Positions 18,159 through 28,743 of a DNA stretch of 64,000 bases are shown here, in pieces (position 1 is the stretch's first letter; each line of letters begins with the position of its first letter). The DNA is from an uncultured Pseudomonadota bacterium. Lineage in GTDB: Bacteria; Pseudomonadota; Gammaproteobacteria; Burkholderiales; Burkholderiaceae_C. The notes beneath the pieces were generated by a model that worked only from the letters and a program-made list of their open reading frames with translations, was not told the origin of the DNA and did not search any database. The position numbers and the translations under genes were made by a program. The stretch covers positions 1-64,000 of the forward strand of contig CAMFIB010000003.1 of NCBI GenBank assembly GCA_945952465.1. Reading direction: 5' to 3'.

Positions 18159-19970
18159 ATGAATCACATCAGAAATTTCTCGATCATCGCGCACATCGAC
18201 CATGGCAAATCGACCCTCGCGGACCGTCTCATCCAGCGTTGCGGAGGACTCGAGGCGCGTGAGATGGAAGCGCAGGTGCTCGACTCGATGGACATCGAGA
18301 AAGAGCGTGGGATAACCATCAAGGCGCAGACCGCCGCGCTGCATTACAAGGCGCGCGACGGCAAGGTCTACAACCTGAATTTGATCGACACGCCCGGCCA
18401 CGTCGACTTCTCGTACGAGGTGTCGCGGTCGTTGTCGGCGTGCGAGGGCGCGCTGCTCGTCGTCGACGCATCGCAGGGCGTGGAAGCGCAGACGGTGGCG
18501 AACTGCTACACCGCGCTGGAGCTCGGCGTGGAAGTGATGCCGGTGCTGAACAAGATCGACCTGCCCAACGCCGACCCCGACAACGCCCGCAGCGAGATCG
18601 AGGACGTGATCGGCATCGACGCGACCGACGCGATTCCCTGCTCGGCCAAGACCGGCCTGGGCGTGGACGACATCCTGGAGGCCATCGTGGCGAAGGTGCC
18701 GGCGCCGCGCGGCAACCCCGACGGCCCGTTGCGCGCGATGATCATCGACAGCTGGTTCGACGCCTACGTGGGCGTGGTGATGCTGGTGCGGGTGGTCGAT
18801 GGCCGCCTGGGCAAGGGCGAGCGCATCAAGATGATGGCCTCCGGCGCCAGCTACGAAGCCAACCAGCTCGGCGTGTTCACGCCGGCCAACCAGCCGCGCG
18901 AGTCGCTGCAGGCGGGCGAGGTGGGTTACATCATTGCCGGCATCAAGGAACTGCAGGCGGCCAAGGTCGGCGACACGGTGACGCTGATCAAGCTGGGTAC
19001 CGGCGGCGCAGCCGCCACGGCCACCGAGGCGCTGCCCGGCTTCAAGGAGATCCAGCCCCAGGTGTTCGCCGGGCTGTACCCCACCGAAGCCAGCGAATAC
19101 GACCAGCTGCGCGATGCGCTGGAGAAGCTCAAGCTCAACGACTCGTCGCTGCGCTACGAGCCCGAGGTCAGCCAGGCGCTGGGCTTCGGCTTCCGCTGCG
19201 GCTTTCTGGGGCTGCTGCACATGGAGATCGTGCAGGAGCGGCTGGAGCGCGAGTTCGACCAGGACCTGATCACCACCGCGCCCAGCGTGGTCTACCAGAT
19301 CGTCAAGAACGACGGCGAGGTGATCATGGTCGAGAACCCGTCCAAGATGCCCGAGATCGGCAAGACGGCCGAGATCCGGGAGCCCATCGTGACGGTGCAC
19401 CTGTACATGCCGCAGGAGTACGTGGGCGCGGTGATGACGCTGGCCAACCAGAAGCGCGGCGTGCAGATGAACATGGCCTACCACGGCCGCCAGGTCATGC
19501 TGACCTACGAGATGCCGCTGGGTGAGATCGTGCTGGACTTCTTCGACAAGCTGAAGAGTGTGAGCCGGGGCTACGCCAGCATGGACTACGAGTTCAAGGA
19601 ATACCGGGCGTCCGACGTGGTGAAGGTCGATATCCTGCTGAACGGCGAGAAGGTGGACGCGCTGTCCATCATCGTCCACCGCACGCAGTCGCAGTACCGC
19701 GGCCGGGCGGTGGTGGCGAAGATGCGCGAGATCATCAGCCGGCAGATGTTCGACGTGGCGATCCAGGCGGCGATCGGGGTCAACATCATCGCGCGTGAGA
19801 CAATCAAGGCCCTGCGCAAGAACGTGCTCGCCAAGTGCTACGGCGGCGACATCACCCGCAAGCGCAAACTCCTTGAAAAACAAAAAGCAGGCAAGAAACG
19901 CATGAAACAGATCGGCTCGGTCGAGGTTCCGCAAGAGGCATTCCTGGCCATCCTGCAGGTGGAAGAATGA
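18159..19970 (+). CDS. lepA: Elongation factor 4 (LepA), back-translocating GTPase
   Basis: 603-aa translational GTPase that acts on the ribosome during initiation or stalled elongation. GTPase motifs: G1 [10 protein letters not shown]2/G3 region with RGITI and DTPGHVDF, G4 NKIDLPNA. The LepA-specific C-terminal domain ends with [17 protein letters not shown] and [10 protein letters not shown]. An in-frame TTG immediately precedes the ATG used here. First gene of a long operon with lepB, rnc, era and recO. Confidence 0.97.
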   Translation: MNHIRNFSIIAHIDHGKSTLADRLIQRCGGLEAREMEAQVLDSMDIEKERGITIKAQTAALHYKARDGKVYNLNLIDTPGHVDFSYEVSRSLSACEGALLVVDASQGVEAQTVANCYTALELGVEVMPVLNKIDLPNADPDNARSEIEDVIGIDATDAIPCSAKTGLGVDDILEAIVAKVPAPRGNPDGPLRAMIIDSWFDAYVGVVMLVRVVDGRLGKGERIKMMASGASYEANQLGVFTPANQPRESLQAGEVGYIIAGIKELQAAKVGDTVTLIKLGTGGAAATATEALPGFKEIQPQVFAGLYPTEASEYDQLRDALEKLKLNDSSLRYEPEVSQALGFGFRCGFLGLLHMEIVQERLEREFDQDLITTAPSVVYQIVKNDGEVIMVENPSKMPEIGKTAEIREPIVTVHLYMPQEYVGAVMTLANQKRGVQMNMAYHGRQVMLTYEMPLGEIVLDFFDKLKSVSRGYASMDYEFKEYRASDVVKVDILLNGEKVDALSIIVHRTQSQYRGRAVVAKMREIISRQMFDVAIQAAIGVNIIARETIKALRKNVLAKCYGGDITRKRKLLEKQKAGKKRMKQIGSVEVPQEAFLAILQVEE

Positions 19971-20046
19971 ACCGCGCCGCCGATCGCCGGGAGCCCCGCG
20001 CCTCCCGCCATGCCCGCCTGTGCGCCGTTCGTGGAGGCGCTGCCTG

Positions 20047-21012
20047 ATGCCCTTCATCACCGCTCTCATCCTGGCCGCTTTCGTCGGCTATTCCGGCGCC
20101 TGGTACGCCGGCCTGATCGACGGCAACTTCGCGCTGCTGCTGTTCCTTGCCACGCTGGTGACGGGCCTGTACTGGCTGGCCGAGAAGCTGGTGTTCCTGC
20201 CGCGCCGTCGCGCCGCCGCCGCCAGGCTGGAGCAAGAGGCCGCCGCGCGCCGCGAGGCGCTGTCGGGCCAGGGCATTCACCACATGGACGGCCAGTTGCA
20301 AGACACGCAGGCCCGCCTGCTGATGCAGCCGTGGTGGCTGGACTGGACGGCCGGCCTGTTCCCGGTGATCGCGGTGGTGTTCATCCTGCGCTCCTTCCTG
20401 TTCGAGCCGTTCAAGATTCCGTCGGGCTCCATGATCCCGACGCTGCTGGTGGGCGACCTGATCCTCGTCAACAAGTACCACTACGGCCTGCGGTTGCCGG
20501 TGCTCAACACCAAGATCACCGCCGGCACGCCGCCGGCGCGTGGCGACGTGATGGTCTTCCATTACCCGCCCAAGCCCAGTCTGGACTACATCAAGCGGGT
20601 GGTCGGCTTGCCGGGCGACGAGGTGAGCTACCTGAACAAGCGCCTCACGATCAACGGCCAGCCGATCAGCAAGGTGTCGCAACCCCCGTTCCTCGACGAA
20701 GACAACCTGCGCTACTCGAAGCAGTTCGAGGAAATGCTGGGCACCCACACGCACAGGCTCCTGAACGACGACGACCGGCCGGCCTTCGTGCCCGGCGCGG
20801 ACGACTTCGCGTTCAAGCAGAACTGCCATTACAGTGCCGAGGGCGTCGTCTGCAAGGTGCCGCCGGGGCACTACTTCATGATGGGCGACAACCGGGACAA
20901 TTCGCTGGACTCGCGCTACTGGGGCTTCGTGCCCGACGGCAACATCGTCGGAAAGGCCTTCTTCGTCTGGATGAATTTCTCGAACTGGAAGCGCATCGGC
21001 AGTTTCGATTGA
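20047..21012 (+). CDS. lepB: Signal peptidase I
   Basis: Inner-membrane serine/lysine protease that cleaves Sec and Tat signal peptides. 321 aa. Two membrane spans at the N-terminus (about residues 2-22 and 28-46) and a third near 102-118. Catalytic Ser128 in PSGSMIPTL, Lys183 in [11 protein letters not shown], and the late box [13 protein letters not shown]. An in-frame upstream start would add nine residues (MRRSWRRCL); the ATG at the start of the first membrane span is preferred. It lies between lepA and rnc, as in E. coli. Confidence 0.95.
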   Translation: MPFITALILAAFVGYSGAWYAGLIDGNFALLLFLATLVTGLYWLAEKLVFLPRRRAAAARLEQEAAARREALSGQGIHHMDGQLQDTQARLLMQPWWLDWTAGLFPVIAVVFILRSFLFEPFKIPSGSMIPTLLVGDLILVNKYHYGLRLPVLNTKITAGTPPARGDVMVFHYPPKPSLDYIKRVVGLPGDEVSYLNKRLTINGQPISKVSQPPFLDEDNLRYSKQFEEMLGTHTHRLLNDDDRPAFVPGADDFAFKQNCHYSAEGVVCKVPPGHYFMMGDNRDNSLDSRYWGFVPDGNIVGKAFFVWMNFSNWKRIGSFD

Positions 21013-21032
21013 ACACCACCGGGGGCACACGC

Positions 21033-21377
21033 ATGAGAAACCGGCAACGCGGCCTGACCTTTCTGGGCCTGCTCGTCGTGGGCGGGCTGATCGCCTGCAT
21101 CGGCGTGGTCGCGGCGCAGGCGTTCCCCACGGTGATCGAATACCAGGCGGTCCAGAAGGCCGTGACCAAGGCCGCGCGCGAGGGCACCTCGGTGATCGAC
21201 ATCCGCAAGATCTTCGACCGGGCCGCCGCCATCGACGACATCACCTCCATTGCGGGCAAAGACCTGGACATCTCCAAGGAAGGCGACAAGGTCGTGGTGA
21301 CCTACGCTTACAACCGGGAGATTCCGGTGGCCGGGCCGGTTTTCCTGGTGATCAAGTACGCGGGCCGGTCCCGGTAA
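21033..21377 (+). CDS. DUF4845 membrane protein
   Basis: 114-aa protein of the DUF4845 family, which sits between lepB and rnc in many beta- and gammaproteobacteria. The N-terminus [20 protein letters not shown] resembles a type IV pilin-like prepilin segment followed by a hydrophobic helix. The rest is a small extracytoplasmic domain with conserved [17 protein letters not shown]. Function is unknown; the context implies a part in protein export or envelope assembly. Confidence 0.85.
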   Translation: MRNRQRGLTFLGLLVVGGLIACIGVVAAQAFPTVIEYQAVQKAVTKAAREGTSVIDIRKIFDRAAAIDDITSIAGKDLDISKEGDKVVVTYAYNREIPVAGPVFLVIKYAGRSR

Positions 21378-21397
21378 GCCGCCCCGTGGGAGACCGC

Positions 21398-22087
21398 ATG
21401 CCAGCCGATCTGCGGCTGTTGCAGGTCCGCCTGCAGCACGAATTCTCTGACCCCCTGCTGTTGCAGCGCGCGCTGACGCACCGCAGCTTCTCGGCCGACC
21501 ATTACGAGCGCCTGGAATTCCTCGGCGACTCGGTGCTCAACCTGGCCGTTTCCGACATGCTGTACCGCGCGCTCAGCCGGCTCGCCGAAGGGGAGCTGTC
21601 GCGTGTGCGGGCCAATCTGGTGAAGCAGGAGACGCTGCACCAACTGGCGTTGGGCCTCGACCTGCCGGCCGTTCTGCGCCTGGGCGAGGGCGAGGCGCGG
21701 TCGGGCGGCCACCGGCGGCCGTCCATTCTGGCGGACGCACTGGAGTCGTTGATCGGCGCGGTGTACCTCGACGCCGGCTACCCGGCCGCCACGGCGCTGG
21801 TCGAGCGGCTGTTCAAAGACGTCGAGATCAACCCCGGCATGCAGGCCGCCGCCAAAGACCCGAAGACCGAGTTGCAGGAATGGCTGCAGGGGCGCAAGAT
21901 GAAGCTGCCGGTCTACCGCGTCGTGGCCACGCTGGGCGAGGCGCACCGCCAGACCTTCGACGTGGAATGCGCGGTGCCTGACCTGAACCGCGTGGAGCGC
22001 GGGCTCGGCGGCTCGCGCCGGGCCGGCGAGCAGGCGGCCGCTTTGGCCATGTTGGCCCACCTGAAGACGCCCGATACCCCACGATGA
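21398..22087 (+). CDS. rnc: Ribonuclease III
   Basis: 229-aa double-strand-specific endoribonuclease that processes rRNA precursors and regulates mRNAs. The catalytic signature is [14 protein letters not shown] second acidic patch lies in [17 protein letters not shown], and a dsRBD occupies the C-terminal 70 residues ([13 protein letters not shown] onward). The ATG at 21398 has GGGAG 6 nt upstream and is preferred to an in-frame GTG 12 nt earlier. The stop overlaps the era start (ATGA). Confidence 0.96.
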   Translation: MPADLRLLQVRLQHEFSDPLLLQRALTHRSFSADHYERLEFLGDSVLNLAVSDMLYRALSRLAEGELSRVRANLVKQETLHQLALGLDLPAVLRLGEGEARSGGHRRPSILADALESLIGAVYLDAGYPAATALVERLFKDVEINPGMQAAAKDPKTELQEWLQGRKMKLPVYRVVATLGEAHRQTFDVECAVPDLNRVERGLGGSRRAGEQAAALAMLAHLKTPDTPR

Positions 22088-23094
22088 ATGCTCCTGAAAA
22101 CATAGCTACAAACGACCAGCCGGCGCTGACTGAGGGCCAAAATGATGCTGAAATTGCAGCGCATCCGGCCGAAGCGGCGGTTGCGCCGGCGGAGGGCCGG
22201 CGCTGCGGGCTGATCGCCATCGTCGGCAAGCCCAACGTCGGCAAATCCACGCTGATGAACGCGCTGGTGGGGCAAAAGATCAGCATCACCTCGCGCAAGG
22301 CGCAGACCACGCGGCACCGCATCACCGGCGTGCGCACCATCGACGCCACGCAGTTCGTGTTCGTCGACACGCCGGGTTTCCAGACCCGCCACGGCAACGC
22401 GCTGAACCACGCGCTGAACAAGACCGTGACCGGCGTGCTGAGCGATGTGGACCTGGTGCTGTTCGTCGTCGAGGCCGGTGCGTTCAGCGGTGCCGATGCC
22501 AAGGTGCTGGAGCTGCTGCGCCCCGGCCGACCGGTGCTGCTGGTGGCCAACAAGCTCGACCAGGTCAACCGCCGCGGCGAGCTGGCGCCCTGGCTGCAGG
22601 AGATGGGCCACCGCCACGCCTTCGACGAGTTCGTGCCGATGTCGGCCAAGAACCCGAAGGACATCGAGCGGCTGTTCGCCATCTGCGGCAAATACCTGCC
22701 CGAGCAGCCCTGGTTCTACGGCGAAGACGAACTGACCGACCGCAGCGAGAAATTCCTGGCCGGCGAGATGGTGCGCGAGAAACTGTTCCGCCTGACCGGT
22801 GACGAGCTGCCCTACACCTCCACCGTGGTCATCGACAAGTTCGAGGAAGAGGCGCCGCAGAAGAAGGGCCACAAGCGGCTGGTGCGCATCGCCGCCACCA
22901 TCGTCGTCGAGCGCGACGGCCACAAGGCCATGGTGATCGGCGAGGGCGGCGAGCGCATCAAGCGCATCGGCACCGAGACCCGCGTCGAGCTGGAGAAGCT
23001 GATGGACGCCAAGGTCTTCCTCGAGATGTGGGTGAAGGTGCGGTCCGGCTGGGCCGACGACGAGGCCCGCGTCCGATCGTATGGTTACGAGTAG
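22084..23094 (+). CDS. era: GTPase Era with an N-terminal extension
   Basis: Ribosome-assembly GTPase that binds the 3' end of 16S rRNA. G1 is GKPNVGKST (about residues 47-55), G3 [11 protein letters not shown]4 NKLDQV; a KH domain lies at the C-terminus ([20 protein letters not shown]). Typical Era starts about ten residues before G1. Here about 40 extra residues rich in Ala/Glu/Asn precede it, and their coding DNA coincides with the dispersed AT-rich repeat at 22090-22160. The start overlaps the rnc stop. Confidence 0.96.
   Translation: MNAPENIATNDQPALTEGQNDAEIAAHPAEAAVAPAEGRRCGLIAIVGKPNVGKSTLMNALVGQKISITSRKAQTTRHRITGVRTIDATQFVFVDTPGFQTRHGNALNHALNKTVTGVLSDVDLVLFVVEAGAFSGADAKVLELLRPGRPVLLVANKLDQVNRRGELAPWLQEMGHRHAFDEFVPMSAKNPKDIERLFAICGKYLPEQPWFYGEDELTDRSEKFLAGEMVREKLFRLTGDELPYTSTVVIDKFEEEAPQKKGHKRLVRIAATIVVERDGHKAMVIGEGGERIKRIGTETRVELEKLMDAKVFLEMWVKVRSGWADDEARVRSYGYE
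22090..22160 (+). repeat. Dispersed AT-rich repeat, copy 2 (inside the era 5' end)
   Basis: GCTCCTGAAAACATAGCTAC, then GGCGCTGACTGAGGGCC and an AT-rich tail. It shares the GCTCCTG, ATAGCTA-CAA and GGCGCTGACT blocks with the copies at 9801-9866 and 53585-53647. It is read in frame as residues 3-26 of Era. Confidence 0.6.
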
Positions 23095-23860
23095 GCGCAT
23101 CTCCAATGAGCCAGCCTATGTGCTGCACCGCTACGACTGGAGCGAGTCCAGCCTGATCCTGGAGGTGTTCACCCGTCACCACGGCCGGGTGGCGCTGGCG
23201 GCCAAGGGCGTGAAGCGGCCGGCCTCCAACTTCCGTGCGGTGCTGCTGCCGCTGCAACCGCTGGAAATCGCGTTCGGGGGTGACGGCGAGATTCGCACCC
23301 TGAAGGGCGCCGAATGGATGGGCGGCCACATCATGCCCAGCGGCGACGCGCTGATGTCCGGCTATTACATCAACGAACTGCTGATGCGCCTGCTGGCCCG
23401 TGACGACGCCCACCCCGCGCTGTTCGACGCCTACGCCGCCACCGTGCGCCTGCTCGCCACCGATTTCGACCGCGCCGGCCCCGAGGGCCTGCAACTCGCG
23501 CTGCGGGCCTTCGAGCTGATCGTGCTGCGCGAGGCCGGGCTGCTGCCAGACCTGCTGGCCGAGTCGGCCTCGCTGGCGCCGCTGCGGCCCCATGCAGACT
23601 ACGTGCTGCTGCCCGAAGGCGGGCTGCGCGAGGCCCACGCCGACGACGCGGCCGGCTGGCTGGCCGGCCGCGACTGGCTGGCGATCCAGGCGGCGCTGTC
23701 GCAGGGCCCGTCTGGCAGCGCGATGCTGCAAGCCGTGGCCCGCGCCTGCGCGCCGGTGCTTTCGCCCTTGCGCCGGCAACTGCGCGCGCTGCTGCACTAC
23801 CATTGCGGCGTGAGCACCTTGAACACCCGCAAGATGATGATGGACGTGCAGAGCCTGTGA
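23081..23860 (+). CDS. recO: DNA repair protein RecO
   Basis: 259-aa RecFOR-pathway protein that helps load RecA on SSB-coated ssDNA. It starts with an OB-fold ([20 protein letters not shown]) and continues into the helical RecO_C domain ([35 protein letters not shown]). Unusually long for the family (E. coli 242 aa) but otherwise normal. It overlaps era by 14 nt and pdxJ by 4 nt, so these genes are translationally coupled. Confidence 0.95.
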   Translation: MVTSRRISNEPAYVLHRYDWSESSLILEVFTRHHGRVALAAKGVKRPASNFRAVLLPLQPLEIAFGGDGEIRTLKGAEWMGGHIMPSGDALMSGYYINELLMRLLARDDAHPALFDAYAATVRLLATDFDRAGPEGLQLALRAFELIVLREAGLLPDLLAESASLAPLRPHADYVLLPEGGLREAHADDAAGWLAGRDWLAIQAALSQGPSGSAMLQAVARACAPVLSPLRRQLRALLHYHCGVSTLNTRKMMMDVQSL

Positions 23861-24594
23861 CCACCACTTCGCTCTCTGTCAACCTCAACAAGGTCGCGCT
23901 GGTGCGCAACACGCGCCACCTCGGCATTCCGTCCGTCACTCGCGCCGCCACGCTGTGCCTGCAGGCCGGCGCCCACGGCATCACGGTGCACCCGCGGCCC
24001 GACGAGCGGCACATCCGCGCCGGCGACGTGGACGAACTCTCCGCGCTGCTGACAACGAATTGGCCCGGCCGCGAGTTCAACATCGAGGGCAACCCCTTCC
24101 ACAACCTGATGGACTTCGTGCGCCGGCTGCGGCCGCACCAGGCCACCTTCGTGCCCGACGGCGAAGGCCAGTTCACCAGCGACCACGGCTGGGATCTGGC
24201 GAAAGACGCCGCGCGGCTGCGGCCGCTGATAGCCGAATGTCGCGCGCTCGGCGTGCGGGTGAGCCTGTTCATGGACCCGCTGCCCGACGCGATGGCCGCC
24301 GCGAAAGCGGTGGGCGCCGACCGCGTCGAGCTGTACACCGAACCCTATGCCGCCGCCTGGGGCACGGCCGGGCAGGGCGGGCAGATGGCCGCCTACGCCG
24401 CCGCCGCCCGCGCCGCCGCCGCCGCGGGCCTGGGCGTGAATGCGGGGCACGACCTCAACCGCGACAACCTCGCCGCCTTCGTGCGCGAGGTGCCCGGCGT
24501 GCTGGAGGTGTCCATCGGCCATGCGCTGATCGGTGACGCGCTGGAGCTGGGCTACGGCGCAACCGTGGCGGCCTACCTCGCGTGTCTGGCCTGA
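23857..24594 (+). CDS. pdxJ: Pyridoxine 5'-phosphate synthase
   Basis: Condenses 1-deoxyxylulose 5-phosphate with 3-amino-1-hydroxyacetone phosphate in vitamin B6 synthesis. 245-aa TIM barrel. Family blocks: [57 protein letters not shown] and [12 protein letters not shown]. It starts at a GTG that overlaps the recO stop (GTGA). The neighbouring acpS and pdxJ pair is the usual arrangement. Confidence 0.95.
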   Translation: MTTTSLSVNLNKVALVRNTRHLGIPSVTRAATLCLQAGAHGITVHPRPDERHIRAGDVDELSALLTTNWPGREFNIEGNPFHNLMDFVRRLRPHQATFVPDGEGQFTSDHGWDLAKDAARLRPLIAECRALGVRVSLFMDPLPDAMAAAKAVGADRVELYTEPYAAAWGTAGQGGQMAAYAAAARAAAAAGLGVNAGHDLNRDNLAAFVREVPGVLEVSIGHALIGDALELGYGATVAAYLACLA

Positions 24595-24601
24595 GCCGCG
24601 C

Positions 24602-25000
24602 ATGATCTTCGGCATTGGCACCGACATCTGCGACGTGCGGCGCATCCGCGCCAGCCTGGAGAAAAACGGCGAGCGTTTCGCCGCCAAGGTGTTGAGCGAG
24701 GCCGAACTGGCCACCTGGAAGGCGCGCAGCGCGCGCTGGCCTGAACGCGGCGTGCGCTACGTGGCCACCCGCTTCTCCGCCAAGGAGGCGTTCAGCAAGG
24801 CGGTGGGCCTGGGCATGCGCATGCCGATGACGTGGCGGCATTGCGAGGTCGGCAAACTCGGCAGCGGCCAACCCGTCATCGTGCTGCACGGCGCGCTGCG
24901 GGAGTGGTTCGAGGCACAGAACCTGAAGGCCCACCTCAGCCTCACCGACGAGTCCGACTACGCCGCCAGCTTCGTGGTTGTTGAAAGAATTGGCAGCTAG
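24602..25000 (+). CDS. acpS: Holo-ACP synthase
   Basis: Transfers 4'-phosphopantetheine from CoA to Ser37 of ACP. 132 aa. Metal-binding [12 protein letters not shown] at the start and the [13 protein letters not shown] motif are diagnostic. The last residues (RIGS) and the TAG stop are encoded within a copy of the dispersed repeat. Confidence 0.96.
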   Translation: MIFGIGTDICDVRRIRASLEKNGERFAAKVLSEAELATWKARSARWPERGVRYVATRFSAKEAFSKAVGLGMRMPMTWRHCEVGKLGSGQPVIVLHGALREWFEAQNLKAHLSLTDESDYAASFVVVERIGS

Positions 25001-25043
25001 TCAGCGCCAATGCTGGTTTTATTGCTATTGATTTGAGAGCTAC
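24985..25043 (-). repeat. Dispersed AT-rich repeat, copy 3 (acpS-nagZ junction)
   Basis: On the minus strand: TAGCTCTCAAATCAATAGCA, then CCAGCATTGGCGCTGACTAG. It shares AGCATTG-CGCTGACTA with the trpF copy in a gapless alignment of about 57 nt (roughly 60-65% identity by eye). It supplies the acpS stop codon and fills the spacer before nagZ. Confidence 0.55.
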
Positions 25044-25047
25044 CGCC

Positions 25048-26112
25048 ATGACGGGCCACGCCCCCTTGATCATCGACGTGGCCGGCCTCGCGCTGACCGC
25101 CGCCGACCGCCGCCGCCTCGCGCACCCGCTGGTGGGTGGCGTCATCCATTTCGCCCGCAACTGGCAAGACCGGCTGCAATTGGCCGCACTGAACGCCGAG
25201 ATCAAGGCGGTGCGCGAGGACCTGCTGATCTGCGTCGACCATGAAGGCGGCCGCGTGCAGCGGTTCAGAACCGACGGCTTCACCCACCTGCCCCCCATGC
25301 GCACGCTGGGCGACCGCTGGATGGCCGGCGACGCGATGGGCGCCACGAATGCGGCGTCCGCGATGGGCTACGTGCTGGGCGCCGAGCTGCGGGCGTGCGG
25401 CGTCGACTTCAGCTTCGCGCCGGTGCTGGACCTCGACTACGGCGGCAGCGCCGTCATCGGCGACCGCGCCTTCCACCGCGACCCGCGGGTGGTGGCGCTG
25501 CTCGCCAAGAGTGTGGCGCAGGGGCTGCTGCAGGCCGGCATGTCGCACTGCGGCAAGCATTTTCCGGGACACGGCTTCGTCAAGGCCGACTCGCACACCG
25601 AGATCCCGGTCGACCGGCGCAGCCTGAAAGCCATCCTCGCCGACGACGCCGCGCCCTATGGCTGGCTCAGCAGCGGGCTGGCCAGCGTGATGCCGGCGCA
25701 TGTCATCTACCCCAAGGTCGACGCCCGGCCCGCCGGCTTCTCGGCGCGCTGGCTGCAGGACATTCTGCGCGGCCGGCTCGGCTTCACCGGCGCGATCTTC
25801 AGCGACGACCTCAGCATGGCCGGCGCCCGCGTCATCGACGGCCGCGAGGTCGGCTACACCGAGGCCGCCTGCGCCGCGCTGGCGGCCGGCTGCGACCTGG
25901 TGCTGCTGTGCAACCAGAGCGTGGTGGCGGCGGGCGCGCCGGTCGATGAGCTGCTGGACGGGCTGGCCGAGTCGTTGGCGAAGGGCGGCTGGACGGCCAG
26001 CGCCGATGCCGAGACCCGGCGCCGGGCGCTGCTGCCGCGCGGCGAACCGCTGCCCTGGCCCGCGCTCATGGCCAGCGCGCCGTACCGCGCGGCACGCCGG
26101 GTTATGGGCTGA
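25048..26112 (+). CDS. nagZ: Beta-N-acetylhexosaminidase NagZ
   Basis: Cytosolic GH3 enzyme that removes GlcNAc from anhydro-muropeptides during peptidoglycan recycling; its products also control AmpC-type beta-lactamase induction where present. 354 aa. Family motifs are CVDHEGGRVQRF, KHFPGHGFVKADSHTE (catalytic His/Asp loop) and IFSDDLSMAGA (nucleophile Asp). The ATG is preferred to an in-frame TTG five codons upstream. The frame is the last of the lepA-nagZ run. Confidence 0.95.
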   Translation: MTGHAPLIIDVAGLALTAADRRRLAHPLVGGVIHFARNWQDRLQLAALNAEIKAVREDLLICVDHEGGRVQRFRTDGFTHLPPMRTLGDRWMAGDAMGATNAASAMGYVLGAELRACGVDFSFAPVLDLDYGGSAVIGDRAFHRDPRVVALLAKSVAQGLLQAGMSHCGKHFPGHGFVKADSHTEIPVDRRSLKAILADDAAPYGWLSSGLASVMPAHVIYPKVDARPAGFSARWLQDILRGRLGFTGAIFSDDLSMAGARVIDGREVGYTEAACAALAAGCDLVLLCNQSVVAAGAPVDELLDGLAESLAKGGWTASADAETRRRALLPRGEPLPWPALMASAPYRAARRVMG

Positions 26113-26173
26113 GGCGCTGCGCCCCCGGCGCGGGGGTGTTAGGCTGTCTTCCCGACCGAACGAGGAGATGGCC

Positions 26174-26584
26174 ATGAAGAAGACATGGATCGCCGCTGCG
26201 GCGCTGGCGGGTTTCGCCGCCGTCGTGCTGCCGCCCGCCGTGGCGCAGTTCCAGCCCGACCCCAACCTCACCACCGCGCCCATTCACCAGGTGGCGTCGG
26301 CCCGCAAGCTGGCCGACGACGCACCGGTGACGCTGGAGGGCAACATCAAGCGCCACATCCGGGGCGACCGGTATGAGTTCGTGGACACCACCGGCAGCAT
26401 CGACGTGAAGATCGAGCAGAAGCACTGGAATGGCCAGGTGGTGAACCCGAAGACGCGGGTGCGGTTGACCGGCGAGGTCGACAAGGACCTGCTCTCGACC
26501 AAGGTGGACGTCAAGCGCCTCGAGGTCGTCACCGCGCAGGCGGATTCCGCGGCCAAGCCGCCGGGCGGCTTCCGGCCGAACTGA
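26174..26584 (+). CDS. Periplasmic OB-fold (YgiW/YdeI, BOF family) protein
   Basis: 136 aa with a Sec signal peptide (KKTWIAAAALAGFAAVVLPP, cleavage after AVAQ) and one BOF domain (VTLEGNIKRHIRGDRYEFVD, RVRLTGEVDKD). BOF-family proteins in enterobacteria are linked to stress tolerance and ligand binding in the periplasm; the ligand is unknown. The ATG at 26174 has AGGAG 6 nt upstream and is preferred to another ATG six bases earlier. It converges with lysS with only 8 nt between. Confidence 0.85.
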   Translation: MKKTWIAAAALAGFAAVVLPPAVAQFQPDPNLTTAPIHQVASARKLADDAPVTLEGNIKRHIRGDRYEFVDTTGSIDVKIEQKHWNGQVVNPKTRVRLTGEVDKDLLSTKVDVKRLEVVTAQADSAAKPPGGFRPN

Positions 26585-26592
26585 GGCTGCGC

Positions 26593-28113
26593 TCAGCCTT
26601 CCCGGCGTAGGGCGGGGAACAGAATCACGTCGCGGATGCTGGGGCTGTCGGTCAGCAGCATCATGAGGCGGTCGATGCCGATGCCGCAGCCGCCGGTGGG
26701 CGGCATGCCGTATTCCAGCGCGCGCACGAAGTCGGCGTCGTAATACATCGCCTCGTCGTCGCCGCCGTCCTTGGCGTCGACCTGCGCCTGGAAGCGCGCG
26801 GCCTGTTCCTCGGCGTCGTTCAGCTCGCTGAAGCCGTTGCCGAACTCGCGGCCGGTGATGTACAGCTCGAAGCGCTCGGTGATCTCCGGTCGGGTGTCGC
26901 TGGCGCGGGCCAGCGGCGAGATTTCCGTCGGGTGCTCGCAGATGAACGTGGGCTGCCAGAGCTTGTCTTCCACCGTTTCCTCGAAATACAGCACCTGCAG
27001 CTTGGGCAGCGACTGGGCCGAGAGCTTGTGTTTTTCCTCGTTGAAACCCAGCTTCTTGAGCTGGCCGATCAGCCAGGCCGCGTCGTCCACGTTGGCACCG
27101 GCCTCGGTGTGCTTGACGATGGCGTCGCGGATCGTCAGCCGCTCGAAGGGCTGGGACAGATCGACCGGCTTGCCGCCGTAGGTGAGTTGCAGCCTGCCGG
27201 CAGCCTTCTGCGCCGCATCACGGACCAGGTCTTCGGTGAACTGCATCAGGTCCTGGTAGTTCCAGTACGCCGCGTAGAACTCCATCATCGTGAACTCGGG
27301 GTTGTGGCGGACCGAGATGCCTTCGTTGCGGAAGTTGCGGTTGATCTCGAACACCCGCTCGAAACCGCCCACGATCAGCCGCTTCAGGTACAGCTCCGGC
27401 GCAATGCGCAGGAACATCTCCTGGTCCAGCGCGTTGTGGTGCGTGGTGAAGGGGCGGGCGTTGGCGCCGCCGGGAATCGGGTGCAGCATCGGCGTTTCGA
27501 CCTCGAGGAAGCCGTGGTCCACCATGAACTGGCGGATGCCGCTCACCGCCTTGCTGCGCGCCATGAAACGCAGGCGCGCGGTTTCGTCGGTCATGAGGTC
27601 GACGTAGCGCTGGCGGTATTTCACCTCCTGGTCGGCCACGCCGTGGAACTTGTCCGGCATCGGCCGCAGGTTCTTGGTCAGCAGGCGGATCGAGGTGGCG
27701 TGCACCGACAGCTCGCCGGTGCGCGTGCGAAACAGCGTGCCCTCGCAGCCGACGATGTCGCCCAGGTCCCAGTGCTTGAACGCGGCGTAGACCTCTTCGC
27801 CCACGCTGTCGCGTGTCACGTAGATCTGGATGCGGCCGGTGGCGTCCTGCAGCGTCGCGAAGCTGGCCTTGCCCATCACGCGCTTGAGCATCATGCGGCC
27901 AGCCACAGAGACCTTCACCGCCTGGGCCTCCAGCTCCGGTGCGTCCAGCGGTTCGTGTGCCGTCAGCAGGGCCGCCGCGTGGTGAGCGGGCTTGAAGTCG
28001 TTCGGAAAGGCAATGCCCGACGAGCGCAGCGCCTTCAGCTTCTCACGGCGTTCGGCGATGAGCTGGTTGTCGTCGGTGGCGGGAACGGGGGCGGCGGTGG
28101 TCGTGTCGGACAT
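26593..28113 (-). CDS. lysS: Lysyl-tRNA synthetase, class II
   Basis: 506-aa class IIb synthetase that charges tRNA-Lys. An N-terminal OB anticodon-binding domain ([20 protein letters not shown]) is followed by the catalytic domain: motif 1 [13 protein letters not shown], motif 2 [20 protein letters not shown], motif 3 [17 protein letters not shown] -10-like TAAAAT lies just upstream within the 70-nt gap to the polysaccharide cluster. Confidence 0.97.
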   Translation of the reverse strand: MSDTTTAAPVPATDDNQLIAERREKLKALRSSGIAFPNDFKPAHHAAALLTAHEPLDAPELEAQAVKVSVAGRMMLKRVMGKASFATLQDATGRIQIYVTRDSVGEEVYAAFKHWDLGDIVGCEGTLFRTRTGELSVHATSIRLLTKNLRPMPDKFHGVADQEVKYRQRYVDLMTDETARLRFMARSKAVSGIRQFMVDHGFLEVETPMLHPIPGGANARPFTTHHNALDQEMFLRIAPELYLKRLIVGGFERVFEINRNFRNEGISVRHNPEFTMMEFYAAYWNYQDLMQFTEDLVRDAAQKAAGRLQLTYGGKPVDLSQPFERLTIRDAIVKHTEAGANVDDAAWLIGQLKKLGFNEEKHKLSAQSLPKLQVLYFEETVEDKLWQPTFICEHPTEISPLARASDTRPEITERFELYITGREFGNGFSELNDAEEQAARFQAQVDAKDGGDDEAMYYDADFVRALEYGMPPTGGCGIGIDRLMMLLTDSPSIRDVILFPALRREG

Positions 28114-28182
28114 GGGGTGGTGCGGGTGCAGGCACGCCCGGCGCGCGCCAAACCTGCTATTTTAGTTTTTCGCGGACAGCAC

Positions 28183-28743
28183 TCAGTGGCTCACGCCGTC
28201 GGCCCGCAACACCTTCCGCGCCGTGCGCCACAGGATCAGCAGGTCGAGGCGCAGCGACTGGTGCTGCAGGTAGTGGGCGTCCAGCGCGACCTTGGCGTCG
28301 TCCGGGATCTCGTCGCGGCCGTTGATCTGCGCCCAACCCGTGAGGCCTGGCTTCAACCGGTGAATGCCGGCGGCCGTGCGCTTCTCGATGAGGGCGTACT
28401 GATTGAACAGCGCTGGCCGCGGGCCCACCAGACTCATATCGCCGCACAGGATGCTCCAGAGCTGCGGCAACTCGTCGAGGCTGCTGCGTCGCAGGAAGGA
28501 GCCGATCGGTGTCAGCCACTGCGCCGGATTCGTCAGCCGGTCCGTCGCCACTTCCGGCGTGTCGATGCGCATGCTTCGGAACTTGGGCATGCGGAAGATG
28601 CGGTTGTGTCGGCCGACGCGGTCGGACCAGTAGAGGGCGGGGCCGGGGGAGCTGAGGCGGACGGTCAGCGCAATCAGCAACATGGGCAGTGCCAGCGCCA
28701 ACCCTGTCAGCAGGCCGACGAAGAGGTCAAGACTGCGTTTCAT
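28183..28743 (-). CDS. Small phosphoglycosyltransferase (PglC/WreU-like), initiating sugar transferase
   Basis: 186-aa monotopic bacterial sugar transferase that moves a sugar-1-phosphate from a UDP-sugar to undecaprenyl phosphate, the first step of polysaccharide repeat assembly. One re-entrant hydrophobic segment near the N-terminus (LDLFVGLLTGLALALPMLLI), then the conserved blocks FRMPKFRSMR, RRSSLDELPQLW, SLVGPRP and LKPGLTGWAQINGRDE. It lacks the N-terminal membrane domain of WbaP/WcaJ, so it is of the minimal PglC type. Its start overlaps the stop of the epimerase gene. Paired with that gene and with the CapD/WbpM gene, it may initiate with (4-keto-)N-acetylquinovosamine, as WreU does in Rhizobium; that is inference. 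Confidence 0.9.
   Translation of the reverse strand: MKRSLDLFVGLLTGLALALPMLLIALTVRLSSPGPALYWSDRVGRHNRIFRMPKFRSMRIDTPEVATDRLTNPAQWLTPIGSFLRRSSLDELPQLWSILCGDMSLVGPRPALFNQYALIEKRTAAGIHRLKPGLTGWAQINGRDEIPDDAKVALDAHYLQHQSLRLDLLILWRTARKVLRADGVSH

Noticed and set aside
18135-20069. 644-codon open frame on the minus strand
   Set aside because: Antisense to lepA, which is complete and highly conserved.
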